Of a stretch of 5,176 nucleotides of DNA, positions 1 through 5,176 are shown piece by piece. Below the pieces are notes generated by a model. It was given only the letters and a program-made list of their open reading frames with translations. It did no database searches and was not told the DNA's origin. A program made the position numbers and the translations under genes. Position 1 is the stretch's first letter. The number at the start of each line of letters is the position of its first letter. Source of the stretch: an uncultured Bacilli bacterium (lineage in GTDB: Bacteria > Bacillota_I > Bacilli_A > RF39 > UBA660); the NCBI GenBank assembly GCA_934101745.1, contig CAKOSD010000089.1:1-5176 (forward strand), given 5' to 3'.

Positions 1-863
1 CCGATATTGTGGCCTTTTATACACCGTGGTTTATTAAAAGATTAAAAGAGGGATTTGTCGATGTCAGAAATCCGTTTAATGAATCCCAAGTAAGTAGAAT
101 TTATTTTGAAGATGTAGATATGTTTGTTTTTTGTACTAAAAATCCCAGACCGATTATTCCTTATTTAAAAGATATAAAAAAACCAATCCTTTTTCATGTT
201 ACTTTAACAGGATATCATCAAGATATTGAAGTAAATGTTAAAGATAAGAAGGAAATAATCGAAGATATAAAAGAGATAAGTAAGATTTTAGGAAAAAGTA
301 ATGTCTATCTAAGATATGATCCCATATTTCTTAATGATAAGTATACGGTAGATTACCACATAAAAGCGCTAAAAAAGTTAGCAAAAGAATTAGAGGGTTA
401 TATTGAAAAAATAATTATCTCGTTTATAGATGATTATAAAAATGTCAGAAAGAATGAACGCGTTTTAAATTACCGGGAGTTTAAAGAAATTGATTATAAA
501 ACCTTAGGACAAAATATTTCTAAGGAGTGTCATAAACATCATATTAGAGTCCATACTTGTTTTGAAAAAAGAAATTTAGTAGAGTATGGTTTTGATGAGG
601 AAGTATGTTTATCTCATGAACTGGCTTATATGTTAACGGGGAAGAAATATCCTAACTGGAAGGCTCGAAAAGAAGGATTATGTAATTGTGTTAATATAGT
701 AGATATTGGGGTATTTAATACATGTTTTCATTTTTGTAAATATTGTTATGCTAATTTTAAAGAGGAAGATGTTTTAAAAAATAGAAGGTTACATGATGTT
801 AATTCGACGATGTTAATAGGTAAGTTAAAAGATACTGATAAAGTTACCATAAGAAAAAAATAG
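1..863 (+). CDS. DUF1848 family protein, 5' end cut by the window edge
   Basis: Recognised as a DUF1848 (PF08902) protein; the family has no firmly established reaction. The frame is open to the left edge and reads (T)DIVAFYTPWF, matching the family N-terminus (typically ...SRRTDIPAFY..WF), so the GTG at 9 is an internal Val codon and the true start lies roughly ten codons outside the window. Counting from that Val, conserved blocks follow in the usual order: VRNPFN (about 19-24), FCTKNPRPI (about 41-49), the TLTGYHQDIE block (about 65-74), LRYDPI (about 101-106) and ISFIDDY (about 137-143). The C-terminus has the family's cysteine signature: C225-x-C227, then DIGVFNTC239FHFC243KYC246YAN. The last three cysteines form CX3CX2C, the pattern that binds a 4Fe-4S cluster in radical SAM enzymes, so an iron-sulfur protein is likely (inference). 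It ends with TAG. No strong terminator follows. A stand-alone cytoplasmic enzyme is the best guess; the substrate is unknown. Confidence 0.9.
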   Translation, partial: DIVAFYTPWFIKRLKEGFVDVRNPFNESQVSRIYFEDVDMFVFCTKNPRPIIPYLKDIKKPILFHVTLTGYHQDIEVNVKDKKEIIEDIKEISKILGKSNVYLRYDPIFLNDKYTVDYHIKALKKLAKELEGYIEKIIISFIDDYKNVRKNERVLNYREFKEIDYKTLGQNISKECHKHHIRVHTCFEKRNLVEYGFDEEVCLSHELAYMLTGKKYPNWKARKEGLCNCVNIVDIGVFNTCFHFCKYCYANFKEEDVLKNRRLHDVNSTMLIGKLKDTDKVTIRKK

Positions 864-872
864 TTATTACTT

Positions 873-887
873 CCCACCCACCCACCC
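873..887 (-). repeat. (CCCA)n microsatellite; minus strand is a perfect G-quadruplex motif
   Basis: The plus strand has four CCC runs (873-875, 877-879, 881-883, 885-887), each separated by one A. The minus strand therefore reads GGGTGGGTGGGTGGG: four G-triplets with single-T loops. This is the most stable class of intramolecular parallel G-quadruplex known in vitro, and the C-rich strand could form an i-motif. It begins ten bases after the DUF1848 stop codon. For that gene's transcription the G-rich strand is the template, so a folded quadruplex could slow or stop RNA polymerase. That role is inference; it may simply be a simple-sequence repeat. Confidence 0.75.
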
Positions 888-947
888 TAAAGTTATTATG
901 TTAAATAATAATATCTCTTAAAAATTACGAGAAATAGAAAAAAATAC

Positions 948-976
948 TAGGCAAAGAAAAATAAATATGGTATTAT
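948..976 (+). promoter_or_regulatory. Probable promoter of tRNA-Glu
   Basis: An extended -10 element is present: TGG followed by TATTAT at 971-976 (five of six against TATAAT, with the TGn extension at 968-970). A weak -35 box, TAGGCA (948-953, four of six), lies exactly 17 bases upstream. Transcription would begin near 983, about 16 bases before the mature tRNA 5' end. The spacing is ideal and the TGn motif compensates for the poor -35, but in such AT-rich DNA this is a moderate call. Confidence 0.45.
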
Positions 977-998
977 TAAGTAGTTGCAAGTGATATAT

Positions 999-1075
999 GG
1001 TCTGTTGGTGAAGTGGCTTAACACATTGCCCTCTCAAGGCAACATTCATGGATTCGAATTCCATACAGACTACCA
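999..1075 (+). tRNA. tRNA-Glu (anticodon CTC), CCA encoded
   Basis: The cloverleaf folds completely. The acceptor is 999-1005 with 1065-1071, discriminator A1072, and CCA is encoded at 1073-1075. The D stem is GTG/CAC, including the U11-A24 pair typical of bacterial tRNA-Glu. The anticodon stem is TTGCC/GGCAA (1026-1030, 1038-1042), closing the loop CTCTCAA with anticodon CTC at 1033-1035. The variable loop is five bases (1043-1047), and the T arm is ATGGA-TTCGAAT-TCCAT (1048-1064). It reads GAG codons. Two oddities: the first acceptor pair is G1.U72 rather than G-C, and a CTC isoacceptor is usually dispensable in low-GC genomes because a TTC tRNA reads both Glu codons. A second Glu tRNA elsewhere is therefore expected. 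Confidence 0.93.
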
Positions 1076-1086
1076 ATTTGATATTT

Positions 1087-1109
1087 AAGTCCTTATATAG
1101 GGCTTTTTA
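1087..1109 (+). terminator. Intrinsic terminator after tRNA-Glu
   Basis: A seven-pair stem joins 1087-1093 (AAGTCCT) with 1099-1105 (AGGGCTT), with one G.U pair and a five-base TATAT loop. It runs into TTTTT (1104-1108). It lies 11 bases past the tRNA CCA end, so the tRNA is probably a single-gene transcript. Confidence 0.7.
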
Positions 1110-1123
1110 TTTATACCTTTTGG

Positions 1124-1152
1124 TTGACAAATGGTGGAATTTGTCTTAAAAT
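1124..1152 (+). promoter_or_regulatory. Strong sigma-A-type promoter of the HopA1-like gene
   Basis: A consensus -35 box TTGACA (1124-1129) is followed by a 17-base spacer and TAAAAT (1147-1152, five of six against TATAAT). Transcription should start around 1158-1160, leaving a leader of only about 20 bases. This box matters for the gene start: the longest open frame begins with the TTG inside the -35 hexamer, which cannot be a real start if this promoter is used. Confidence 0.8.
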
Positions 1153-1177
1153 AGCAGAACAAAAGAGGGGGATTATG

Positions 1178-2251
1178 ATGAAATTGTTAAAATTACAAAA
1201 TAAAGAAATTGAGGAAAGTTTAAAGCCAATAGATGCTGAGTCGTTAAGAAAATTAGCAGACGTTGCTTTAAAATGTTATCCTAATATTGAAGAGGGAGTT
1301 GTTCGTGATATTTTGTATCAATCTAAATATCAAGCAACTGGATTAGAAGCCAAAGAAAAAGATTTAGAAAATTACTTAGAGGTGGTAAAGACGGCCTTTA
1401 ATGTGGATACCCAAAACCAAGGTACTTGGTATAATCATGTGGACACTAATATTAATAATATGAGAAATATATATTATCGTTTTTATATAGCACCACGTCC
1501 GGATAATATTCATGAATTAGTCAAGGAATTAGCCAAAATGTTTGGGCTTTATAATGTTCCAATAAAATTTAAATATCAATTAACATCAGGAATGAAACAC
1601 TGCGATAGAATAATTATTTATATTGATAAACCATATAGAGATATAGTTGAACAAATAATCTTAAATATTTATAAAAGAAAACCATATTTATTTACCGGCG
1701 CCGAAAGAGCAGCCGCTTGGATTTATGATACTAAAATTCCGGGTGTGTATATGTCACCAGGGTGTCCTAATTCATCCTATGGAAGTGATGTATGTGCGGC
1801 AATAATGAACGCTAAGGATACTTTTAAATATCTTTATGGTATTAAATCTAGTACGCCTGCCCAAACTTATCGCGGAATTTATGTGACAAAGATTTATCAA
1901 GATTTGGAAATATTAATAGCCTCAACTATGTTTAGAAAAGGCCTACTTCTTTCCAAAAATGATACGATGTTAGCGCCAACCGAGCCGTTTAGTATTAACT
2001 ATAATAATGATACGGGTGTTTTAACTCATATCTTATGGACTAATGATGGTGTTACTTTAGTTAATTTTTTACCTAATGCTTATGGTAAAGAAGCCTTAAT
2101 TGATAATTTCTATTCAGTATCAAATATAAAACCTCAACAAGGCGTAAAAATTGAACATTTAACTAAGAATGAATTTTGGGATAGAATGAATAAAGAGTTT
2201 CAAGAAAAAGTAAACGCCAATCAACGTGATTTAAATAAAAAAAGAAAATAA
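1178..2251 (+). CDS. HopA1-like (LanY/HopA1 family-like) protein of unknown function
   Basis: A 357-residue protein with no signal peptide or membrane segment, so probably cytoplasmic. The start is ATG 1178 (or the adjacent ATG 1175), preceded by a GAGGGGG ribosome site at 1165-1171; longer starts fall inside the promoter. I recognise no exact family, but the middle third follows the pattern I know from HopA1 proteins: YYRFYI (99-104), then VPIKFK (127-132), CDRIIIYID (142-150), a KPYLF block (168-172), IPGVYMSP (187-194) and SSYGSDVC (199-206). HopA1 was first described as a Pseudomonas type III effector. Relatives occur in many bacteria, including the lyase partners of class V lanthipeptide synthetases. 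Residues 1-75 are helical and charged, and the C-terminus is Lys-rich. No precursor peptide, kinase partner or secretion gene lies beside it, so the role is open. It appears monocistronic, with its own promoter and terminator. Confidence 0.85.
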   Translation: MKLLKLQNKEIEESLKPIDAESLRKLADVALKCYPNIEEGVVRDILYQSKYQATGLEAKEKDLENYLEVVKTAFNVDTQNQGTWYNHVDTNINNMRNIYYRFYIAPRPDNIHELVKELAKMFGLYNVPIKFKYQLTSGMKHCDRIIIYIDKPYRDIVEQIILNIYKRKPYLFTGAERAAAWIYDTKIPGVYMSPGCPNSSYGSDVCAAIMNAKDTFKYLYGIKSSTPAQTYRGIYVTKIYQDLEILIASTMFRKGLLLSKNDTMLAPTEPFSINYNNDTGVLTHILWTNDGVTLVNFLPNAYGKEALIDNFYSVSNIKPQQGVKIEHLTKNEFWDRMNKEFQEKVNANQRDLNKKRK

Positions 2252-2260
2252 TTTAAAAAT

Positions 2261-2286
2261 AAACTGGGTAGAAATACCTGGTTTTT
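2261..2286 (+). terminator. Intrinsic terminator of the HopA1-like gene
   Basis: A ten-pair stem joins AAACTGGGTA (2261-2270) with TACCTGGTTT (2275-2284), with two G.U pairs and a GAAA tetraloop (GNRA type). TTTTT (2282-2286) follows. It begins nine bases after the stop codon. Confidence 0.8.
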
Positions 2287-2375
2287 AATTTCTAAAATAA
2301 TAACTCAACCGCAAGTTTAGTTAATTCAACTTAGAAGTTATTTAAATATTTACTATTTTTTTGTAAAGTGGTATC

Positions 2376-2382
2376 AGGTGAT
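2376..2382 (+). promoter_or_regulatory. Ribosome binding site that sets the sulfotransferase start
   Basis: AGGTGAT matches seven consecutive bases of the anti-Shine-Dalgarno complement. It ends six bases before ATG 2389. The in-frame GTG at 2368 lies upstream of it without a ribosome site, so ATG 2389 is preferred. Confidence 0.75.
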
Positions 2383-2388
2383 AAAATT

Positions 2389-4383
2389 ATGCAAAGAAAG
2401 AAAAGAAATAAAAAAATAATTACGATTATAATTAGTATTATAGTACTAATAATCTTAGGAAGTATATTCTACTCCTATAATAATTTGAGAGGTAAAAATG
2501 AGATAGATTTAACGGCCTCTTTAGTTACTAAACAAAATGAAGTAGAGAAAACTATAAAGACTTCTGGTTATACTATTGATAATCCGAAAGTCTTACTAGA
2601 TCCTTATGATGCTTCACCTCTAACAGCCTTAATTCTTTTTGAAACAGAAGAAGAGGTAAGTCCAAAGGTAACAATAGAAGGCAAAGATAAACTTACTACC
2701 ATTGAAACTGAGTTTGCTAAGAATACTAAACATTATTTACCTATATATGGGTTATATGCTGATTATAATAATAAAGTAGATATTAGTTATACGTTAAGTG
2801 ATGGGAAAAAAATAACTAAACAAGTTGAGATTCAAACTAATAAATTACCCGATGATTTTGTTTTACCAACTAGCGTCAAAAAAGAGAGTAGTAAATTAAC
2901 TAATGATTTATATTTCTTTACCCCATCTAGTAAGGGATATACTTGTGCTTATGATGTTAATGGGGATGTTCGTTGGTATTTATCTAATAATGCTATTTGG
3001 GATAATACTAGACTTAAAAATGGACATATGATGGTTAGTACAGAAAGACTAGTTAATAGTCCGTATTATATGACAGGTTTATATGAAATAGATCTTTTAG
3101 GTCATATTTATAATGAATACTCCATAAAAGGCGGTTACCACCATGATTATTTTGAACTACCTAATGGTAATTTATTAGTGGCTAGTGATGATTTTAATAA
3201 TGAGGCTGGTACCGTTGAAGATTATATTGTGGAACTTGATAGAACTACCGGTAATATCGTTAAAACTTGGGATTTAAAAGATGTTTTAAATATGGAAGAT
3301 GGTAAAAGTGAAAACTGGAGTAATTATGATTGGTTTCATAATAATTCGGTTTGGTATGATGAGGCTACTAACAGTATAACTTTATCGGGAAGACACCAAG
3401 ACGCTGTTATTAATATTGATTATACAACAGGAAAGTTAAATTGGATAATAGGGGATTCTACTAATTGGAGTAGTGAATATCAAAAGTATTTCTTTACCCC
3501 AGTAGGAAAAGACTTTGAATGGCAATGGTCTCAACACGCTGCGATGATTACCCCCGAAGGTTATGTCTTTATCTTTGATAATGGTAATAATAAAAGTAAA
3601 GATAGTTCTAAATATGTTGAGGCATCTAACAGTTATTCTAGGGGTGTCATGTATAAAATAGATACTGATAAAATGACTATCGAACAAGTGTATGAATATG
3701 GTAAAGAAAGAGGTAGTAGTTTTTATTCACCATATATTAGTGATGTTGATTATTTAAGTAAGAATCATTATCTAATTCATTCAGGTGGTATTGTTTATGT
3801 AGATGGTAAAAACTCTAATCAACCAGCCGGATTTTCTAGTAATACGACATTAAAAAGTGATACTGTTGAAGTTTTAAATGATAAAGTCATTTTTGAAATA
3901 GTTTTACCAACTAATAATTATCGGGTAGAAAAACTAAGTCTTTATACCGAAAATGATTATGAAAATACTTTAGGTAAAAGACTAGGTAGCCTAGGAGAAA
4001 CAAAGGTAAGTAAAAAAGATAATAAATTTATTAAAACAGTAGAAATAGATGATGATTATAATAATCGTAATATTACTTTAACTAATGAAGAAGATAGATT
4101 AGTAATTAGTGGTAAGTTTAAAAAAGGAGAAAATGTTAGTTTTATCTTAAGAAAAGGTTTTACTAATAATTATTATGATCAAATAATAAGTAAGAAACCT
4201 TATACAGCCTTATGTGTAGATATCTTTACAGAAGAAGAAACTAATGAAGGTATTAATATTACGAGATATATTAATAAAGAAGGTTTAAGTGGTAAATATA
4301 GTATTTATATTAAGATAAATGATAAAATATATAAGACTAATAATTATATAGAAATTAGTGATTTAAAAGAGGCTTTAGTGTAA
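2389..4383 (+). CDS. Membrane-anchored arylsulfate sulfotransferase (ASST/AssT family)
   Basis: A 664-residue PAPS-independent arylsulfate sulfotransferase, which moves sulfate from one phenolic ester to another phenol through a sulfo-histidine intermediate. A basic N-terminus (QRKKRNKK) precedes one membrane segment (about 10-28) with no lipobox, so the catalytic part should be anchored on the outer face. The ASST N-terminal domain spans about 64-154 (DPYDASPLTALILF, LPIYGLYADYNN). The propeller domain spans about 170-510. Residues aligning with the E. coli active site are visible: H252 in GYHHDYF, H317 and N319 in DWFHNNS, R335 in GRHQDA and H383 in QWSQHAAM, the probable sulfated His. The H317-to-R335 spacing of 18 equals the E. 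coli H356-R374 spacing. YSR (416-418) and YGKERG (437-442) are also family motifs. Only two cysteines occur (C186, C609), so the known disulfide is absent. A C-terminal region of about 130-150 residues, predicted beta-rich, makes it longer than AssT (about 600). It probably forms its own transcript. Confidence 0.9.
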   Translation: MQRKKRNKKIITIIISIIVLIILGSIFYSYNNLRGKNEIDLTASLVTKQNEVEKTIKTSGYTIDNPKVLLDPYDASPLTALILFETEEEVSPKVTIEGKDKLTTIETEFAKNTKHYLPIYGLYADYNNKVDISYTLSDGKKITKQVEIQTNKLPDDFVLPTSVKKESSKLTNDLYFFTPSSKGYTCAYDVNGDVRWYLSNNAIWDNTRLKNGHMMVSTERLVNSPYYMTGLYEIDLLGHIYNEYSIKGGYHHDYFELPNGNLLVASDDFNNEAGTVEDYIVELDRTTGNIVKTWDLKDVLNMEDGKSENWSNYDWFHNNSVWYDEATNSITLSGRHQDAVINIDYTTGKLNWIIGDSTNWSSEYQKYFFTPVGKDFEWQWSQHAAMITPEGYVFIFDNGNNKSKDSSKYVEASNSYSRGVMYKIDTDKMTIEQVYEYGKERGSSFYSPYISDVDYLSKNHYLIHSGGIVYVDGKNSNQPAGFSSNTTLKSDTVEVLNDKVIFEIVLPTNNYRVEKLSLYTENDYENTLGKRLGSLGETKVSKKDNKFIKTVEIDDDYNNRNITLTNEEDRLVISGKFKKGENVSFILRKGFTNNYYDQIISKKPYTALCVDIFTEEETNEGINITRYINKEGLSGKYSIYIKINDKIYKTNNYIEISDLKEALV

Positions 4384-4412
4384 TATCGTTATTACTACTA
4401 AACCTCTTTTTT
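4365..4412 (+). terminator. Long terminator hairpin containing the sulfotransferase stop codon
   Basis: Three stacked helices form a stem of 20 pairs: 4365-4372 with 4403-4410 (AAAAGAGG/CCTCTTTT), 4374-4379 with 4397-4402 (TTTAGT/ACTAAA), and 4380-4385 with 4390-4395 (GTAATA/TATTAC). The loop is TCGT, with single-base bulges at 4373 and 4396. It ends in a run of six T (4407-4412). The stop codon TAA (4381-4383) is inside the upper stem, so the last six codons are part of the hairpin. The left arm starts with AAAA, so on the minus strand the same hairpin ends in TTTT and may also stop transcription of the converging gene. Confidence 0.85.
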
Positions 4413-4521
4413 GTTAAAAATTGACTATATATAATAATGAAAATAACTATTAAGACTTATTATGTTTATAAGATATAGTATAAGATACTCTAATTCATTT
4501 AATTTAGCAATAGTTTTTTAG
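4413..4521. other. AT-rich intergenic segment between converging genes
   Basis: No gene is supported here. The segment is almost entirely A and T. It contains an imperfect 12-base tandem repeat (ATAAGATA at 4468-4475 and again at 4480-4487). It also holds half of an inverted repeat: AAAATAACTA at 4440-4449 pairs with TAGTTATTTT at 4519-4528, which overlaps the end of the minus-strand gene. The loop between the arms is about 70 bases, so a functional hairpin is doubtful. Confidence 0.5.
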
Positions 4522-5176
4522 TTATTTTAATTCGCCTAGGGTAAATTGGATAATTGTAGTAAAAATATTAGATATACCTATATCTGGTTGAATATGAAAC
4601 CAAATTTTATTGTTTTGACTCCAATATCCAATAGTGTCGTATTTAGTACCATTAGTTTCATTTGTGTATAAAACAACAGCATCATCTCTAAATTTTATTA
4701 ATCCTTGAGGATCTTCAGCCTTTTCTAAAGTTTCTGGAAAATAGTGTGTAAGCTTATTATCAATTTGTTTATAGGATTTTTCACATATTGTTGAACTTAC
4801 TGAACTTTTTATAATGTTTAATGTCTCGCTATTATCATTGCCAATAGTAATTAAATTAATATTATTTTGCCATATCGTATTAACAACATCACTCGTTCCC
4901 CATACAGAATCGTAGGAGATTACTAGGTCATAATCTGAGGATAATATATGATTTAAATCAATGTCATCACCATTTTCTTTATAAACAGTTTGATAATAAT
5001 TATTTATTATGGTTAAGTCTCTATAATCATTTCTAACATAATAATAAATTTTGGCTGGATTCTTATTTACTATGATACCAGTATCTAAAGTGATTTCATC
5101 ATTTTGATTATTACTAGTATCAGTTAAAGTACCACTACTGATTTTAACTTTTAGATTGCCGGCTCCTCCAACCATG
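4522..5176 (-). CDS. C-terminal part of a probable surface protein: Ig-like repeat end plus Rossmann-like domain
   Basis: Only the last 217 or so codons are visible, and the frame is still open at the right edge. The ATG at 5175-5173 is probably an internal Met, because the first residues (GGAGNLKVKISSGTLTDTSNNQNDEITLDTGIIV) look like the second half of an Ig-like repeat of the kind found in tandem in bacterial adhesins and surface proteins. From about residue 41 the protein changes to alternating beta and alpha structure: KIYYYVRND, DYDLVISYDSVWGTSDVV (81-98), NINLITIGND (105-114) and a terminal KIWFHIQPDIGISNIFTTIIQFTLG (190-214). That order is reminiscent of class I amidotransferase-like (ThuA/GATase1-fold) domains, but no Cys-His catalytic pair stands out: the only Cys is C131. 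It is probably a non-enzymatic or divergent version on an extracellular protein. No cell-wall anchor motif follows the domain. Product identity is tentative; the coding call is solid. Confidence 0.75.
   Translation of the reverse strand, partial: MVGGAGNLKVKISSGTLTDTSNNQNDEITLDTGIIVNKNPAKIYYYVRNDYRDLTIINNYYQTVYKENGDDIDLNHILSSDYDLVISYDSVWGTSDVVNTIWQNNINLITIGNDNSETLNIIKSSVSSTICEKSYKQIDNKLTHYFPETLEKAEDPQGLIKFRDDAVVLYTNETNGTKYDTIGYWSQNNKIWFHIQPDIGISNIFTTIIQFTLGELK

Noticed and set aside
893..911. Hairpin TTATTAT/ATAATAA as terminator of the DUF1848 gene
   Set aside because: The seven pairs are all A-T and no T run follows. It is what AT-rich sequence gives by chance.
1048..1075. tRNA 3' end used as an integration (att) site
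   Set aside because: I saw no second copy of the tRNA 3' end in the window and no integrase, and the downstream gene has normal composition.
1124..1177. Extra 18 N-terminal codons of the HopA1-like gene, starting at TTG 1124
   Set aside because: That TTG is part of a consensus -35 hexamer with a matching -10 17 bases downstream, and the clear ribosome site is just before the ATGs at 1175/1178.
2287..2375. Promoter for the sulfotransferase gene
   Set aside because: The terminator upstream implies a promoter here, and TACTAT (2351-2356) or TTAAAT (2342-2347) could be -10 boxes. None has an acceptable -35 at 16-18 bases, so no position can be chosen.
2368..2388. GTG start giving seven extra residues to the sulfotransferase
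   Set aside because: The AGGTGAT ribosome site lies between this GTG and ATG 2389, and nothing resembling a ribosome site precedes the GTG.
1076..2388. Class V lanthipeptide cluster around the HopA1-like gene
   Set aside because: No short Ser/Thr/Cys-rich precursor frame and no kinase-like partner are present on either side within the window.
3436..3687. 83-codon open frame on the minus strand
   Set aside because: It lies wholly inside the sulfotransferase active-site region, has no ribosome site or recognisable domain, and is explained by the constrained plus-strand protein.
4438..4479. Short peptide frame starting ATG 4438 (13 codons)
   Set aside because: There is no ribosome site before it, it lies just after a strong terminator, and its composition is only that of AT-rich DNA.
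4421..4487. Promoter for a small RNA between the converging genes (TTGACT at 4421, TATAGT at 4474)
   Set aside because: The TTGACT box has no -10 at proper spacing, and TATAGT has only a four-of-six -35. In nearly pure A/T sequence such matches are expected.

Overview
This is an AT-rich window with Bacillota-like signals: AGG/GGAGG-type ribosome binding sites, sigma-A-like promoters (one with a perfect TTGACA box), short stem-loop terminators followed by T runs, and AGA as the common Arg codon. All Trp codons noticed are TGG, and no in-frame TGA interrupts the genes, so the standard bacterial code fits. The proteins suggest an uncultured gut-type member of the Bacilli or a related low-GC lineage. 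That placement is an inference; there is no rRNA or other marker here.

Layout from left to right. A DUF1848-family protein (1-863, +) enters from the left edge, with its true start just outside the window. Ten bases after its stop lies a (CCCA)n tract whose other strand is a textbook G-quadruplex motif. Next is a tRNA-Glu(CTC) gene (999-1075) with its own plausible promoter and a terminator. A very good promoter at 1124-1152 then drives a single gene (1178-2251, +) whose protein resembles the HopA1 / LanY-type family. That gene ends in its own hairpin terminator. The largest gene (2389-4383, +) encodes a membrane-anchored arylsulfate sulfotransferase of the ASST/AssT type, with the catalytic His/Arg set in place and a long terminator hairpin that contains the stop codon. 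On the opposite strand, converging on it, is the C-terminal part of a probable surface protein (4522-5176, -) with the tail of an Ig-like repeat followed by a Rossmann-like, possibly amidotransferase-like, domain. It runs off the right edge.

The genes look like independent transcription units rather than one operon, because a terminator or a promoter separates almost every pair. No shared pathway is evident. The two rightmost proteins both appear to act outside the membrane. The points most worth a second look are the HopA1-like protein in a Gram-positive-type context, the perfect G4 motif in a very AT-rich background, and the sulfotransferase that lacks the cysteine loop of the enterobacterial enzyme. 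No mobile element, CRISPR array or precursor-peptide gene was found.
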